NCBI GenBank assembly: GCA_036258135.1
Contig: DATAEG010000140.1
Span: 1-41,687 of the forward strand
DNA: 41,687 bases
DNA from: DATAEG01 sp036258135
GTDB lineage: Bacteria; Actinomycetota; Actinomycetes; Mycobacteriales; Jatrophihabitantaceae
Reading direction: 5' to 3'
Positions 7,834 to 16,506 of this stretch are shown here, one piece after another. The number at the start of each line of letters is the position of its first letter. The first letter of the stretch is position 1. The notes beneath the pieces were generated by a model. It ran no database searches and was not told the DNA's origin. It saw only the letters and a list, made by a program, of their open reading frames with translations. The position numbers were made by a program, and so were the translations under genes.

Positions 7834-10800
7834 TCAGCCGGCGATCAGCGCCTGGAGGCCGGCCGCGTCGAGGATGTCGACGGGCTCGACGAAGGTGTCC
7901 TGGCGCACGTACTGGAACGCGGCCCGCACCCGGTACATCTGGTCGTCCGGGACGTCATTGAGCGCTGCCCAGGCGATTCGGTAGGCGGCCAGCTGCACCG
8001 CGACCGCCTGCTTGCGCTCGCCGGCCGGGATCGCGCCCGTCTTCCAGTCCACGACCAGCCAGCGCGGGCCGTAGAGGTCCGGGTCGTTGTCCGGGTCGAG
8101 GAAGACCGCGTCCATCCGCCCCCGGACGACGACGCCGGCGACCACCATCTCGAATGGCACTTCGACCTCGACCGGGGTCAGCGTTGACCAGCGACTGGCC
8201 TCGAACGCCGCTCGTAGCTGGTCGAAGTCGGCGTCGGCGCCCGCCTCGGCGTCCGCGGCGCCGGGGAGTTCGTCGACGTCGAGCAGCCGCTGACCCGCCC
8301 AACGCTGCTCGAGCCAGAGGTGGAAGGCCGTGCCGCGCCGGGCCAGCGGCTTCGGCTTGAGCGGGACCGGCCGGTGCAACCGCCGGGCGAACCAATGCGG
8401 GTCCTCGCGCAGCGCCACCAGGGCCGAGACCGACAGCTGGCCAGGCAGCGGGACCCCGATGTCGCCCTCATGGCGCGCCGACTGGCGTTCGCGCAGCAGC
8501 AGATCCACCTCGGCACCCCAGGTTGACCCGGCCATTGGCGGGCGTGCCATGGCGGACCGGACCAGGGCGGCACCGTGCTCAACGGCCGGCCGGCTGCGGC
8601 CCAGCGGGTCGAACGGCCACGGCCGGGTGCGGGGTTCGGCGAGCCGAGGATTCTCCTGGTCCGGCGCCGGCTCGTACCAGCGTGCGACCTCGGCGTGTTC
8701 GCGCAGTTCCAGCAGGAACTCCGAAGGCAGGCGGGGTTTGACGCCGTCGGCCCAGGTGCTGCCGCTGGCGAAGACTGTGTGCCGGGCCCGGGTGACCGCG
8801 ACGTAGGCCAGCCGGCGCTCCTCTAGCACATGCCGCTCCCGTATCTGATCGCTGTGCACCTGGAGCCGGTCGCGTGCCTCCTTGCGGTCGCGGGCATCCT
8901 CGACGGTCCAAGTGGGCAGGTCGGCCCGGTCGCCGCGCAGCGGGCTGGGCAGTACCTCGCGTGCCCGCGTCCAGTCGACTTTGATCGGTTTCGTCGGGAA
9001 GACGTCCGCGACCAGTCCCGGAATGGCGACCAGATCCCATTCCAGGCCTTTGGCGCCGTGCACGGTGAGTATCTGGACCCGCTCCGGGTCGACCTCGACC
9101 TCGCCGCTGGGTAGCCCGTACTCCTCGTCCTCGGCGGCGTCCAGATAGGCCAGGAACGCCGACAGCGTCGCCTGGTCTGCCTCGAGCGCGAAGTGTGCGG
9201 CCTCGTCCAGGAAGCGGTCCAGGTGGCGTCGGCCGACACCGCGCCGGTCCACACTCGCTTCGACCTCGACGGCCAGCCCCATCGTCCGTTCCACCTCGGC
9301 GACCAGCTCCGGCAGCGGCGCGGACAGCCGACCACGCAGCTGGTGCAGCTCGGCGGCTAGCTTGGCCATCCGCTGCCAGCCGGCCTCGGAGTAGCGCGCG
9401 GGTGGGCCGAGGTCGTCCAGCGCCTCGACGAGGCTCCCCCGGTCGCGGTTCTCCGTGTCGCGGTGCGGATTGGCCAGGTACTTCGCCCGACGGGACAGGG
9501 CGGCCAGGTCGCGCGGACCAATCGACCAGCGCGCCCCCGTGAGGAGCCGCAGTAGCGCCGCGCTGCTGCCGTGGTCGGCGAGCACTCGCAGGGTGGCGAC
9601 GACGTCGATGATCTCCGGAGTGAGCAGCAGGCCGCCGAGGTCGACGACCTCGACAGGCAGGCCGGCCTGCTGCAACGTCGCGGCCAGGAGCGGGATATCG
9701 CTGCGGCGGCGCACCAGCACCGCGGCGGTGCGCGGCTGGGACCGCGCGGCGCGCAAGCCGGCCCACGCCTCCGTGAGGGCACCAGCCAGCCATTGCGCCT
9801 CGTCCTCGACCGTCGCACTGAATGAGACAACGACGCGTCCGGCCGCCGCGTCCGGCCTGGGACGCAACTCCACCGCGCCGCGGCTGGTTGCGCGCAAGTC
9901 GACGGCCACGACGTTGGCCGCCATCAACACGGCCACGTCGTTGCGCCAGCTGGTGGCCAGCGGGTAGGTCGGTGCCGGGCCATCGTCGGTGGCAAAGTCG
10001 GACGGGAACCGCAGGATGTTGCCGGAACTGGCGCCGCGCCAGCTGTAGATCGACTGGAACGGATCCCCCACCGCCGTCAGTGGGTGCCCGCCGCCGAACA
10101 GGCCACGCAACGTCACGATCTGCGCGTGCCCGGTGTCCTGGTATTCGTCGAGCAGCACTGCGGCGTACCTTGAACGTTCCAAGGCCCCGACTTCGGGGAG
10201 CTGGGCGAGCTGCGCCGCGCTCACCATTTGGTCGGCGAAGTCCACCGCCTCCAGCGCGTGCTTCGCGGCGGCGTAGGCCTCGACGAGCGGGAGCAGCTCG
10301 GCGCGGTGGCGCAGCGACTTCACCAGATCGGCGACGCAGCCCGGATATTCCGCAGTAATCCGCGCGCCGAGCGGCAGCCGGTCGATGGCGCCGATCAGCT
10401 CCGCCTCCAGATCGGCCACCGCCGTCGGAGCAGTCAGATGGTCAGCCAGCTGGCCGGCCAGCAGCAGCACCCACTTCGTCACCGAGCTGGGCACACCGAT
10501 GTCGTCGGGCAATTCGCCGTCGTAGCCGCGTACCGCGGCGTCGGCCAATTGCCACGTCACGGCCGGCGAGATGAGTCGCGCCGACGGTTCCGCGCCGATT
10601 CGCAGGCCGTGGTCGGCGACGAGCTGGCTCGCGTACGCGGCGTACGTGAGCACCGTCGGGTCCTCGCCCATCGCGGCGCGCCGTTCGGGCGGCTCGTACC
10701 GCGCCCACGCCGCGAGCCGGCGGCGGACCCGTGAGCTCAGCTCGGCGGCCGCTTTGCGGGTGAACGTCAGGCCCAGCACCTGGTCGGCGCGGACGTGCCC

Positions 10801-10977
10801 GTTGGCGACGAGCCAGACCACGCGCGCGGCCATCGTCTCGGTCTTGCCCGACCCCGCCCCGGCGATTACCACGGCGGGCCCGGGTGCGGACTCGATCACC
10901 TCCTGCTGCTCCGGCGTCGGCTCCGGAAGCCCGAGCGCTTTGGCCAATTCGACCGCGGAGATGCCGCCGTCACTCAT
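7834..10977 (-). CDS. adnB: AdnB subunit of the AdnAB helicase-nuclease
   Basis: A 1047-residue motor-nuclease that, with AdnA, processes DNA double-strand ends for recombination in actinobacteria. The N-terminal UvrD-like motor has Walker A GAGSGKT (40-46), Walker B LDEYQD, motif III AVGDPFQSIYSWRG, motif V TVHGAKGLEWD and motif VI (RRLAYVAVTRAR). The C-terminal RecB-like PD-(D/E)XK nuclease shows His in GTAFHLWLE, Asp in GRMDAVFLD, VVDWKTG and the Q/Y element VQLAAYRIAW. It has no four-Cys iron-sulfur pattern, unlike the AdnA chain. It overlaps adnA by eight bases (ATGAGTGA), so it is coupled to it. AdnB is known as the leading, active motor in mycobacteria. Confidence 0.92.
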   Translation of the reverse strand: MSDGGISAVELAKALGLPEPTPEQQEVIESAPGPAVVIAGAGSGKTETMAARVVWLVANGHVRADQVLGLTFTRKAAAELSSRVRRRLAAWARYEPPERRAAMGEDPTVLTYAAYASQLVADHGLRIGAEPSARLISPAVTWQLADAAVRGYDGELPDDIGVPSSVTKWVLLLAGQLADHLTAPTAVADLEAELIGAIDRLPLGARITAEYPGCVADLVKSLRHRAELLPLVEAYAAAKHALEAVDFADQMVSAAQLAQLPEVGALERSRYAAVLLDEYQDTGHAQIVTLRGLFGGGHPLTAVGDPFQSIYSWRGASSGNILRFPSDFATDDGPAPTYPLATSWRNDVAVLMAANVVAVDLRATSRGAVELRPRPDAAAGRVVVSFSATVEDEAQWLAGALTEAWAGLRAARSQPRTAAVLVRRRSDIPLLAATLQQAGLPVEVVDLGGLLLTPEIIDVVATLRVLADHGSSAALLRLLTGARWSIGPRDLAALSRRAKYLANPHRDTENRDRGSLVEALDDLGPPARYSEAGWQRMAKLAAELHQLRGRLSAPLPELVAEVERTMGLAVEVEASVDRRGVGRRHLDRFLDEAAHFALEADQATLSAFLAYLDAAEDEEYGLPSGEVEVDPERVQILTVHGAKGLEWDLVAIPGLVADVFPTKPIKVDWTRAREVLPSPLRGDRADLPTWTVEDARDRKEARDRLQVHSDQIRERHVLEERRLAYVAVTRARHTVFASGSTWADGVKPRLPSEFLLELREHAEVARWYEPAPDQENPRLAEPRTRPWPFDPLGRSRPAVEHGAALVRSAMARPPMAGSTWGAEVDLLLRERQSARHEGDIGVPLPGQLSVSALVALREDPHWFARRLHRPVPLKPKPLARRGTAFHLWLEQRWAGQRLLDVDELPGAADAEAGADADFDQLRAAFEASRWSTLTPVEVEVPFEMVVAGVVVRGRMDAVFLDPDNDPDLYGPRWLVVDWKTGAIPAGERKQAVAVQLAAYRIAWAALNDVPDDQMYRVRAAFQYVRQDTFVEPVDILDAAGLQALIAG

Positions 10978-13900
10978 GACGCTCGGCCACCTCGACGTCC
11001 GGCGGGAGGGTCAGTTGCCGGCCCTGCTGTGCCGGACATAGCTTGCGCGCGGCGCAGGAGCGGCAGTATCGGTTCTCGGTCGCCGCGAACTCCCGCCCGC
11101 GCATGAGCGCCGCCACGCGACGGATAAGCTCCCGCGCCCACTCGGTGTCCTCGGCGGCGGCGAGCGGCGCCTGCTGCTGTTCGACCCCACCGGAGGGCGC
11201 GCCGAGCTGGACGAGCCGGGCGCCGCCGGACACCTGTCCCGCGTCGAAGCCGCCGTGCTCTATCGCGAGCTGATATGCGCCAAGCTGGGGGTGCGCATCG
11301 ACCTCCTCCTGCTTGGGTTTGCTGCGGCTGGTCTTGAGGTCGACGACGACGAGGCGGTCGGCCGCGTCGCGTTCCAACCGGTCCACGGAGCCGCTGAGCT
11401 GCACGTCGTCGACGCTCGCGGCGAAGCGCTGCTCCTTGCCGATCAGCGACAGCCCGGCACGGCTCTCCCGCAGCCACAGGGCCAGCCGTTGCAACATCCC
11501 CTCGGCCCGGTTGCGCTCGCGGTTGGCGTACCACCGCGGGCCGAAGTCCAGCGCACCCCACCGGGCGTCGAGCAACTCGGCGAGGTCGGCGACGTCGGCG
11601 TCGTCTGCGGCGGCCTCGGCCACGGCATGAATCGCACTGCCCAACGACTCGCTCGCGGTGTCCTCGTCCTGCGCGCCGAAGCTGTCCAGCAACGCCTTCA
11701 GCGCGCAGGTCTCGTAGGCACCAAGGGTGGACGGCGACAGGCGCACGACCGCGTCGGCGTCGACCACGCCGCGCTCGTCGGAGAGCGCGGCCAGCCCCCA
11801 CCAGCTGTCGGGATGAGCGCCGGGGACGTCCGCGGCGGCCAGCCGGGCCAGCTCACCGGCGGCCTCCAGGCGCAGCGGCTCCGCCGTCCTCGGGTCGCAC
11901 AGGCCGGCCCGCAGCGTGGCCACGACACTAGGCAGGTGCAGGCTCGCCGAGGGCAGGTGCAGCGGCCGCTCGTCCTCGTCCGGTCGTGGGTCGAGCTCGT
12001 CGACGAACCGCGATGGCGCTTCGTCCTCCCCCCGAACCGCGCTGACCACGAGCTGCTCCCGGGCCCGCGTGACGGCCACGTAGAACAGTCGCCGCTCCTC
12101 CTGGACGAGCGGCTCCGTCGAGACGCCGGAGACCTCGCCGCGCCCGGCGGCCACGTCCACCAGGTACTCCGAGCCGAGCAGCGAGCCGCGCCGGCGCAGA
12201 TCCGGCCAGATGCCCTCCTGCACGCCGGCCACGCACACCACGTCCCACTCCAGGCCTTTGCTGGCGTGCGCGGTGAGGATCGATACTGCGTCGTCGGTGC
12301 GGGTGCGGGCCAGTCGCGAGGACGCGTCGGACGGAATCTGTTGCGCCTCGACCTGCTCGAGGAAGGCGTCCACCTTGGCCAGCGGGACGGCGTCGGCGAG
12401 CCGGGCGGCCGCGTCGAACAGCTCGATCACCGCGTCCAGGTCGCGATCGGCGGCGGCCGCCGCGCTTCCACCTGCCAGGCTGGCCTGCTCCCACTTCCTA
12501 GCCAGGCCGGACGCCGACCAGACCTCCCAGAGGACGTCCTCCGCGGGCGCGCCGGAGCTTGCCGCGGCCCGTCCGGCGGCCAGGACCTCGGCGACGCGGC
12601 TCACGCTGCGCCGGACCCGGACCGGCAGGCTGGCCGCCTCCGGCGGGTCGAGCAGGGTGGCCACCAGCGGGTCGGAGCCGCGGGGCTCGCCCGGGTAGAG
12701 GTGTCGGCGCAGCCGGCGCAGCGTCAAGGCGTCCGCCGCGCCGATGGGGCCGAGCAGCAGCTCCTCGGCGGCTTCGACGTCGAGGGCCTCCGGATGCACC
12801 GCGCAGCGCAACGTGAGCAGGAGCGCGGCCACCGCGGACTGCTCGGCCAGCGGCAGGTCCGCGGTCAACGACGAGACGGGCACGCCCGCGGTGATCAACG
12901 CCCGGCGCAACGTCGACTGCTGGAGGCTGGTGGAGCGGACCAGCACCGCCATGCGCGACCATGGCACGTCCTGTTCGAGGTGGGCGCGGCGCAGAACGTT
13001 GGCGATGTAGGCGGCCTCTTCTGACTGGGTGCGCAACAGCACCACGGTCGCGCTGCCCTCGGGCAGGCCTGCCGCCGGCCGCAGGCCGCGGTGGTCGTGC
13101 GCCCGGCCGGGCAGCCGGCGGGCCACGGCGCGGGAGGCGGCGAGCAACGCGGCGCCGCTACGCCGCGACGTCTCGAGCGAGACGGTCTCGAGCTCGCCGA
13201 AGGCGTCCTCGGCCTCGTCCATGGCCCTCGGGTTCGATCCGCGGAAAGCGTAGATCGACTGGTCCGGGTCGCCGACGATGACGAGTTCCTCCGCACCGGC
13301 GGCCAGCAGGCGCAGCAGCTCGACCTGCGCGGGATCGACATCCTGGTACTCGTCGACGAAGAGGTGGCGGCGTCGACTGCGTTCGGCCTCGAGCAGCCGG
13401 GGATCGGCGCGCAACGTGCGAATGGCGGCCTGGATCAGCTCCGCGGCGTCGAACGAACCCGGCCGCTGCGCCGACGAAACGTCCAGGTACTGGTGCCAGA
13501 ACCCGGCCGCCGCCACCCAGTCCGGGCGGTCGTGCCGCTCACCCAGCTCGGCCAGCTGGACGGGGCTGATGCCGCGCTCGCTGGCCCGCAGGTAGAGCTC
13601 GCGGAGCTCCTCGGCGAAGCCGCGGGTGCGCAGGGCCGGGCGCAGTTCGGCCGGCCAGGCGGTGCGACCGTCGGCCAGGTCTCCGCGGATCAGCTCACGC
13701 AGGATGACGTCCTGCTCCGCCCCGGACAGCAGCCGCGGCGGCTCTTCGCCACAGGCGTTGGCCGCGACCCGGAGCAGGCCGAAGGCGTAGGAGTGCAGCG
13801 TGCGGGCCAGCGGCTCGCGGATCACCCGCGCCAGGCGGGCTGCTACCCGGTCGCGCAGCTCGGCGGCCGCACCACGGCCGAACGTGAGCATGAGAATGTT

Positions 13901-14104
13901 CTCGACCGGCACACCGCGTTCGACGCGCCTGACGACGGCCTCGACCAATGTCAGTGTCTTGCCCGTGCCCGGCCCGGCCAGCACCCGCAGCCGGCCGCGC
14001 CCGTGCTCCACCACCCGGCGCTGACCGGCGTCGAGGTCCAGCGCCTGCGCTGCCCTCGGCGATGGGCGCAGCAGCCGGAAGGCGGGCGAGCTCACATTCG
14101 TCAT
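10970..14104 (-). CDS. adnA: AdnA subunit of the AdnAB helicase-nuclease
   Basis: A 1044-residue partner of AdnB. It carries UvrD-like motor motifs: Walker A AGPGTGKT (43-50), FVDEYQDVD, IVGDPDQSIYAFRGS, LTAHASKGLEWD and LFYVAVTRAREQ. The C-terminal nuclease shows GSAIHAVAE, LSGSVDRLE, VVDLKTS and QLGAYQLAIE. Four Cys (one in YETCALK, then residues 1014, 1017 and 1023 in YCRSCAARKLC) form the pattern of iron-sulfur nucleases such as AddB and Cas4. The Walker residues look intact, although the AdnA motor is known to be dispensable in mycobacteria. It is upstream of and coupled to adnB. The start is ATG 14104, with no strong ribosome site. Confidence 0.92.
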   Translation of the reverse strand: MTNVSSPAFRLLRPSPRAAQALDLDAGQRRVVEHGRGRLRVLAGPGTGKTLTLVEAVVRRVERGVPVENILMLTFGRGAAAELRDRVAARLARVIREPLARTLHSYAFGLLRVAANACGEEPPRLLSGAEQDVILRELIRGDLADGRTAWPAELRPALRTRGFAEELRELYLRASERGISPVQLAELGERHDRPDWVAAAGFWHQYLDVSSAQRPGSFDAAELIQAAIRTLRADPRLLEAERSRRRHLFVDEYQDVDPAQVELLRLLAAGAEELVIVGDPDQSIYAFRGSNPRAMDEAEDAFGELETVSLETSRRSGAALLAASRAVARRLPGRAHDHRGLRPAAGLPEGSATVVLLRTQSEEAAYIANVLRRAHLEQDVPWSRMAVLVRSTSLQQSTLRRALITAGVPVSSLTADLPLAEQSAVAALLLTLRCAVHPEALDVEAAEELLLGPIGAADALTLRRLRRHLYPGEPRGSDPLVATLLDPPEAASLPVRVRRSVSRVAEVLAAGRAAASSGAPAEDVLWEVWSASGLARKWEQASLAGGSAAAAADRDLDAVIELFDAAARLADAVPLAKVDAFLEQVEAQQIPSDASSRLARTRTDDAVSILTAHASKGLEWDVVCVAGVQEGIWPDLRRRGSLLGSEYLVDVAAGRGEVSGVSTEPLVQEERRLFYVAVTRAREQLVVSAVRGEDEAPSRFVDELDPRPDEDERPLHLPSASLHLPSVVATLRAGLCDPRTAEPLRLEAAGELARLAAADVPGAHPDSWWGLAALSDERGVVDADAVVRLSPSTLGAYETCALKALLDSFGAQDEDTASESLGSAIHAVAEAAADDADVADLAELLDARWGALDFGPRWYANRERNRAEGMLQRLALWLRESRAGLSLIGKEQRFAASVDDVQLSGSVDRLERDAADRLVVVDLKTSRSKPKQEEVDAHPQLGAYQLAIEHGGFDAGQVSGGARLVQLGAPSGGVEQQQAPLAAAEDTEWARELIRRVAALMRGREFAATENRYCRSCAARKLCPAQQGRQLTLPPDVEVAERHE

Positions 14105-14178
14105 CCGATCACATCAGGGCGACGGTTTCGGCGCGACGGTGACATCATCGAAGCAGTGCCGTCCACAGGAGGTGTGCC

Positions 14179-14391
14179 GTGTCGTCCGAAGCCGATCCGC
14201 CCGCGGATCCCGCCACCGCCGCCGAGGCCGCGCAACCGGACCAGGACGACGACTTGCACCGCAACTTCCGGGCCGCCCTAGAGCGCAAGAAGCAGGCCGA
14301 CCACCGATCCACCGAGCACATGGACGCCCGCGGCGCCGGCCCGGCGAACAACACCACGTCGCGGCGGATGTTCCGCCGCAAGTCCGGCTAG
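14179..14391 (+). CDS. DUF5302 family small protein
   Basis: A 70-residue charged, soluble protein found across actinobacteria, of unknown function. The central helix DDDLHRNFRAALERKKQ is the family signature; the C-terminus is basic (RRMFRRKSG). The GTG at 14179 is set by a strong ribosome site AGGAGG at 14167-14172. It is divergent from adnA, and its stop directly abuts the stop of the convergent AAA ATPase gene. Confidence 0.82.
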   Translation: MSSEADPPADPATAAEAAQPDQDDDLHRNFRAALERKKQADHRSTEHMDARGAGPANNTTSRRMFRRKSG

Positions 14392-15600
14392 TCAGTCGAG
14401 ACCGTTCTCCGGCTCGGTGTGCCGGCGGACGAACTCGGCCATGCCTGGGATAGTGAACGCCACGTAGCCATATTCCGGGGAGAAGATCAGGCCCTTGCCG
14501 ATCAGCCCGGCGCGGGTGGGACCGACGCTGGAGTGCACCTTGCCGAGCCGGGCAGCGATCTCCTGGGTCCGGGAGGGTCCCGCCCCGTCCACCACCATGG
14601 CCTGAAGGTAGCGCCGTTCGGCGGGAGTGGCCCGGTCCCAGCGCGCCCGGAAGAACCCGCCGTCCAGCCGGGCCAGACCCAGCCGTACTCCCACCCTCGC
14701 GTCCCGCCTGGTGATCGGCGAGGCATCGGCCACCGACCAGATCTGAGAGCCGAACTCCTGTAGGAAGTACGGGTAACCGCCGGACTCCTTGATGGTCACG
14801 TCCAGCGCCCCAGTTTCCCATGCCACCCCTTCTCCGGCTGCCGGCCCGGTTAGCGCGTCGGCGGCCAACTGCGGGGTCAACGGGCCCAAGGGGTGGTAGT
14901 CGAACAACCGCTCGGCATAGGAACGTGCATCGGCCAGGCGGGCCGGCAAGTTGGGCAGGCCTGCGCCCACGACCACGAACGGCATGGCCCGCTGGCTGGT
15001 GATGTGAGCCGCGCCGGCCAGGGCCGCCATCGTCGCGCGATCCAGCTCCTGCAACTCGTCGACGAACACCGCCACGCCCACGCCCATCTCCTTGGCGCGC
15101 CGTGAGACGTCAAGGGCCAGTGTGGCGAAGTCGCTGTCCAGGTCGCCGGAGCCGTGCGCGTCTACCTCGATCCCAACACCCAACCCGCCGCTGGGATCCA
15201 CGGTCAGCGAGAACGCCTTGATGCTGGCCAGTGCACGGTGCGCTAGGTCGCCCAGCCGCCGCCCGGCGGTGCGTCGGACGGCGACCGTCAGCGAGCGCAC
15301 CAGGACGCCGAGGAAGGCGCGGTCGCCGCGAGGTTGCACCTCGGCTTCGACGATCATCCAGTCGCGTTCCGCGGCCTGGTCGGCGAACTGGTGCAGCAGC
15401 ACGGTCTTGCCCACACCGCGCAGCCCGGTGACGACCACACCGCGTATTGGCCGGTCGAGCTCGGCCCGCTCCAGGACCGCGGCGAAGGCGGCCAGTTCGT
15501 CGTCGCGTCCGACCAGCACGGTCGGACGCAGCCCGGCCCCGGGCGAGTACGGGTTGGAGACGGCGTCCACGCCGGGAACTCTAGCAAGTTCTACGAACAT
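14392..15600 (-). CDS. Orphan AAA-type ATPase with C-terminal winged-helix region
   Basis: A 402-residue protein of the archaeal-ATPase/ORC-like group. It has Walker A GLRGVGKT (59-66), Walker B VAVFVDELQELD, a sensor-like FVVVGAGLPNL and a lid domain around YPYFLQEFG. The C-terminal part (EIAARLGKVHSSVGPTRAGL) looks like a winged helix, so DNA or protein regulation is possible. The cellular role is unknown. The ATG at 15600 lies inside a palindrome and lacks a ribosome site; a GTG at 15570 is an alternative. It sits beside a truncated beta-helix pseudogene, so it may have arrived by transfer or rearrangement. Confidence 0.8.
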   Translation of the reverse strand: MFVELARVPGVDAVSNPYSPGAGLRPTVLVGRDDELAAFAAVLERAELDRPIRGVVVTGLRGVGKTVLLHQFADQAAERDWMIVEAEVQPRGDRAFLGVLVRSLTVAVRRTAGRRLGDLAHRALASIKAFSLTVDPSGGLGVGIEVDAHGSGDLDSDFATLALDVSRRAKEMGVGVAVFVDELQELDRATMAALAGAAHITSQRAMPFVVVGAGLPNLPARLADARSYAERLFDYHPLGPLTPQLAADALTGPAAGEGVAWETGALDVTIKESGGYPYFLQEFGSQIWSVADASPITRRDARVGVRLGLARLDGGFFRARWDRATPAERRYLQAMVVDGAGPSRTQEIAARLGKVHSSVGPTRAGLIGKGLIFSPEYGYVAFTIPGMAEFVRRHTEPENGLD

Positions 15601-15606
15601 CTAGAG
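15579..15606. promoter_or_regulatory. Operator-like nested dyad over the AAA ATPase start
   Basis: The outer arms CTCTAG (15579-15584) and CTAGAG (15601-15606) enclose the inner arms GTTC (15588-15591) and GAAC (15595-15598) around TAC. The dyad covers the proposed ATG at 15600. It could be an autoregulatory site or the scar of a recombination event. Confidence 0.4.
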
Positions 15607-15658
15607 CCAACACATAACCTGTTAGAAGTTTCGGTCCGATCGGTGCCGCAGGCGCTGA

Positions 15659-16443
15659 ACCGACGGCATCTGCGCTGTAGGCCAGGTCGACTTCAGCGAC
15701 CCCAACAACCCGGTGGTGGTCGACCCGCTCGACAACGTGACGATCAACGGTTTGACGATCAGCGACTTCCCGGGCTCGGGCATCTTCTTCTTCGGCGCTC
15801 ACAACCCGAAGGTCATCGGCGTCCGGGCGCTGGGGAACGAGGAGTACCGCATCGCGCGCTTCACATCGACCGGCGGCAAGATCGTCGACAGTGTCGCGAA
15901 GGACTCCGACGAAGCTGGCATCTACGTCGGTGACTCACCGAACGCGAACGTCCTCCTGGCCGCGAACGAGGTCTCGGACAACCTGTTGGCTTCTTCCTCC
16001 GCGACTCCGCGCACGGCAAGCTCGTCGGCAACCGTGCCCACGACAACTGCATCGGCGTGCTCAACCTGAACACCGGCTCGAACCAGGCCGGCAACTACGG
16101 GATCTTCGGCAACAAGATCTCGCACAACAACAAGTTCTGCCCGCCTGACCCCGAAGAGGACACTCCGCCGTTGTCGGGGATCGGTATCGCGATCGTCAAC
16201 GGGCACGAGAACATGATCACCGGCAACCTGATCACGAACAACGTCCCGTCAGGTGACTCGGCGTTCTCGGGCGGCGTAGTCGTCGTCGACTTCGGCGGTG
16301 GTATCGAAGCGCCGTTCGGCAACAAGGTCCGCGGCAACGTTATCCTGCACAACCAGCCCGACATCCTCTGGGATGGCTCCGGGACCGGCAACGTGTTCGC
16401 GCATAACGTCTGCCAGACGAGCGAACCGAGCGGCCTCTGCTGA
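15659..16443 (+). pseudogene. Truncated, frameshifted right-handed beta-helix repeat protein
   Basis: Two adjoining reading frames form one parallel beta-helix (pectate-lyase/NosD-like) protein. The first frame contains GQVDFSDPNNP and VTINGLTISDFPGSGIFFFG; the second contains GVLNLNTGSN and NYGIFGNKISHNN. Restoring one base near 15989, in a Gly codon after DNLL, joins them through a further beta-helix rung (FFLRDSAHGKLVGNRAHDN). The frame is closed on the left by TGA at 15656-15658, with no start codon and no signal peptide, so the N-terminal part is lost. Intact relatives are secreted proteins several hundred residues long. Lost function is inferred; one frameshift could be a sequencing error, but the missing start could not. 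Confidence 0.8.
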
Positions 16444-16506
16444 ACACGGACTGCTGGGCTCGGACACCTTCGTACGCCGGGTATGCGGACTCGCTTCGCC
16501 GCGTGG

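Noticed and set aside
11255..13024. 589-codon frame antisense to adnA
   Set aside because: No recognisable domain, and adnA on the other strand has full helicase-nuclease motifs.
15588..15598. LexA/SOS box at the AAA ATPase start
   Set aside because: The half sites are in the order GTTC-N3-GAAC, opposite to the actinobacterial GAAC-N4-GTTC box.
7834..15600. Defence island made of AdnAB and the AAA ATPase
   Set aside because: AdnAB is housekeeping recombination machinery in actinobacteria, and the ATPase has no effector partner or mobile-element context beyond one pseudogene.
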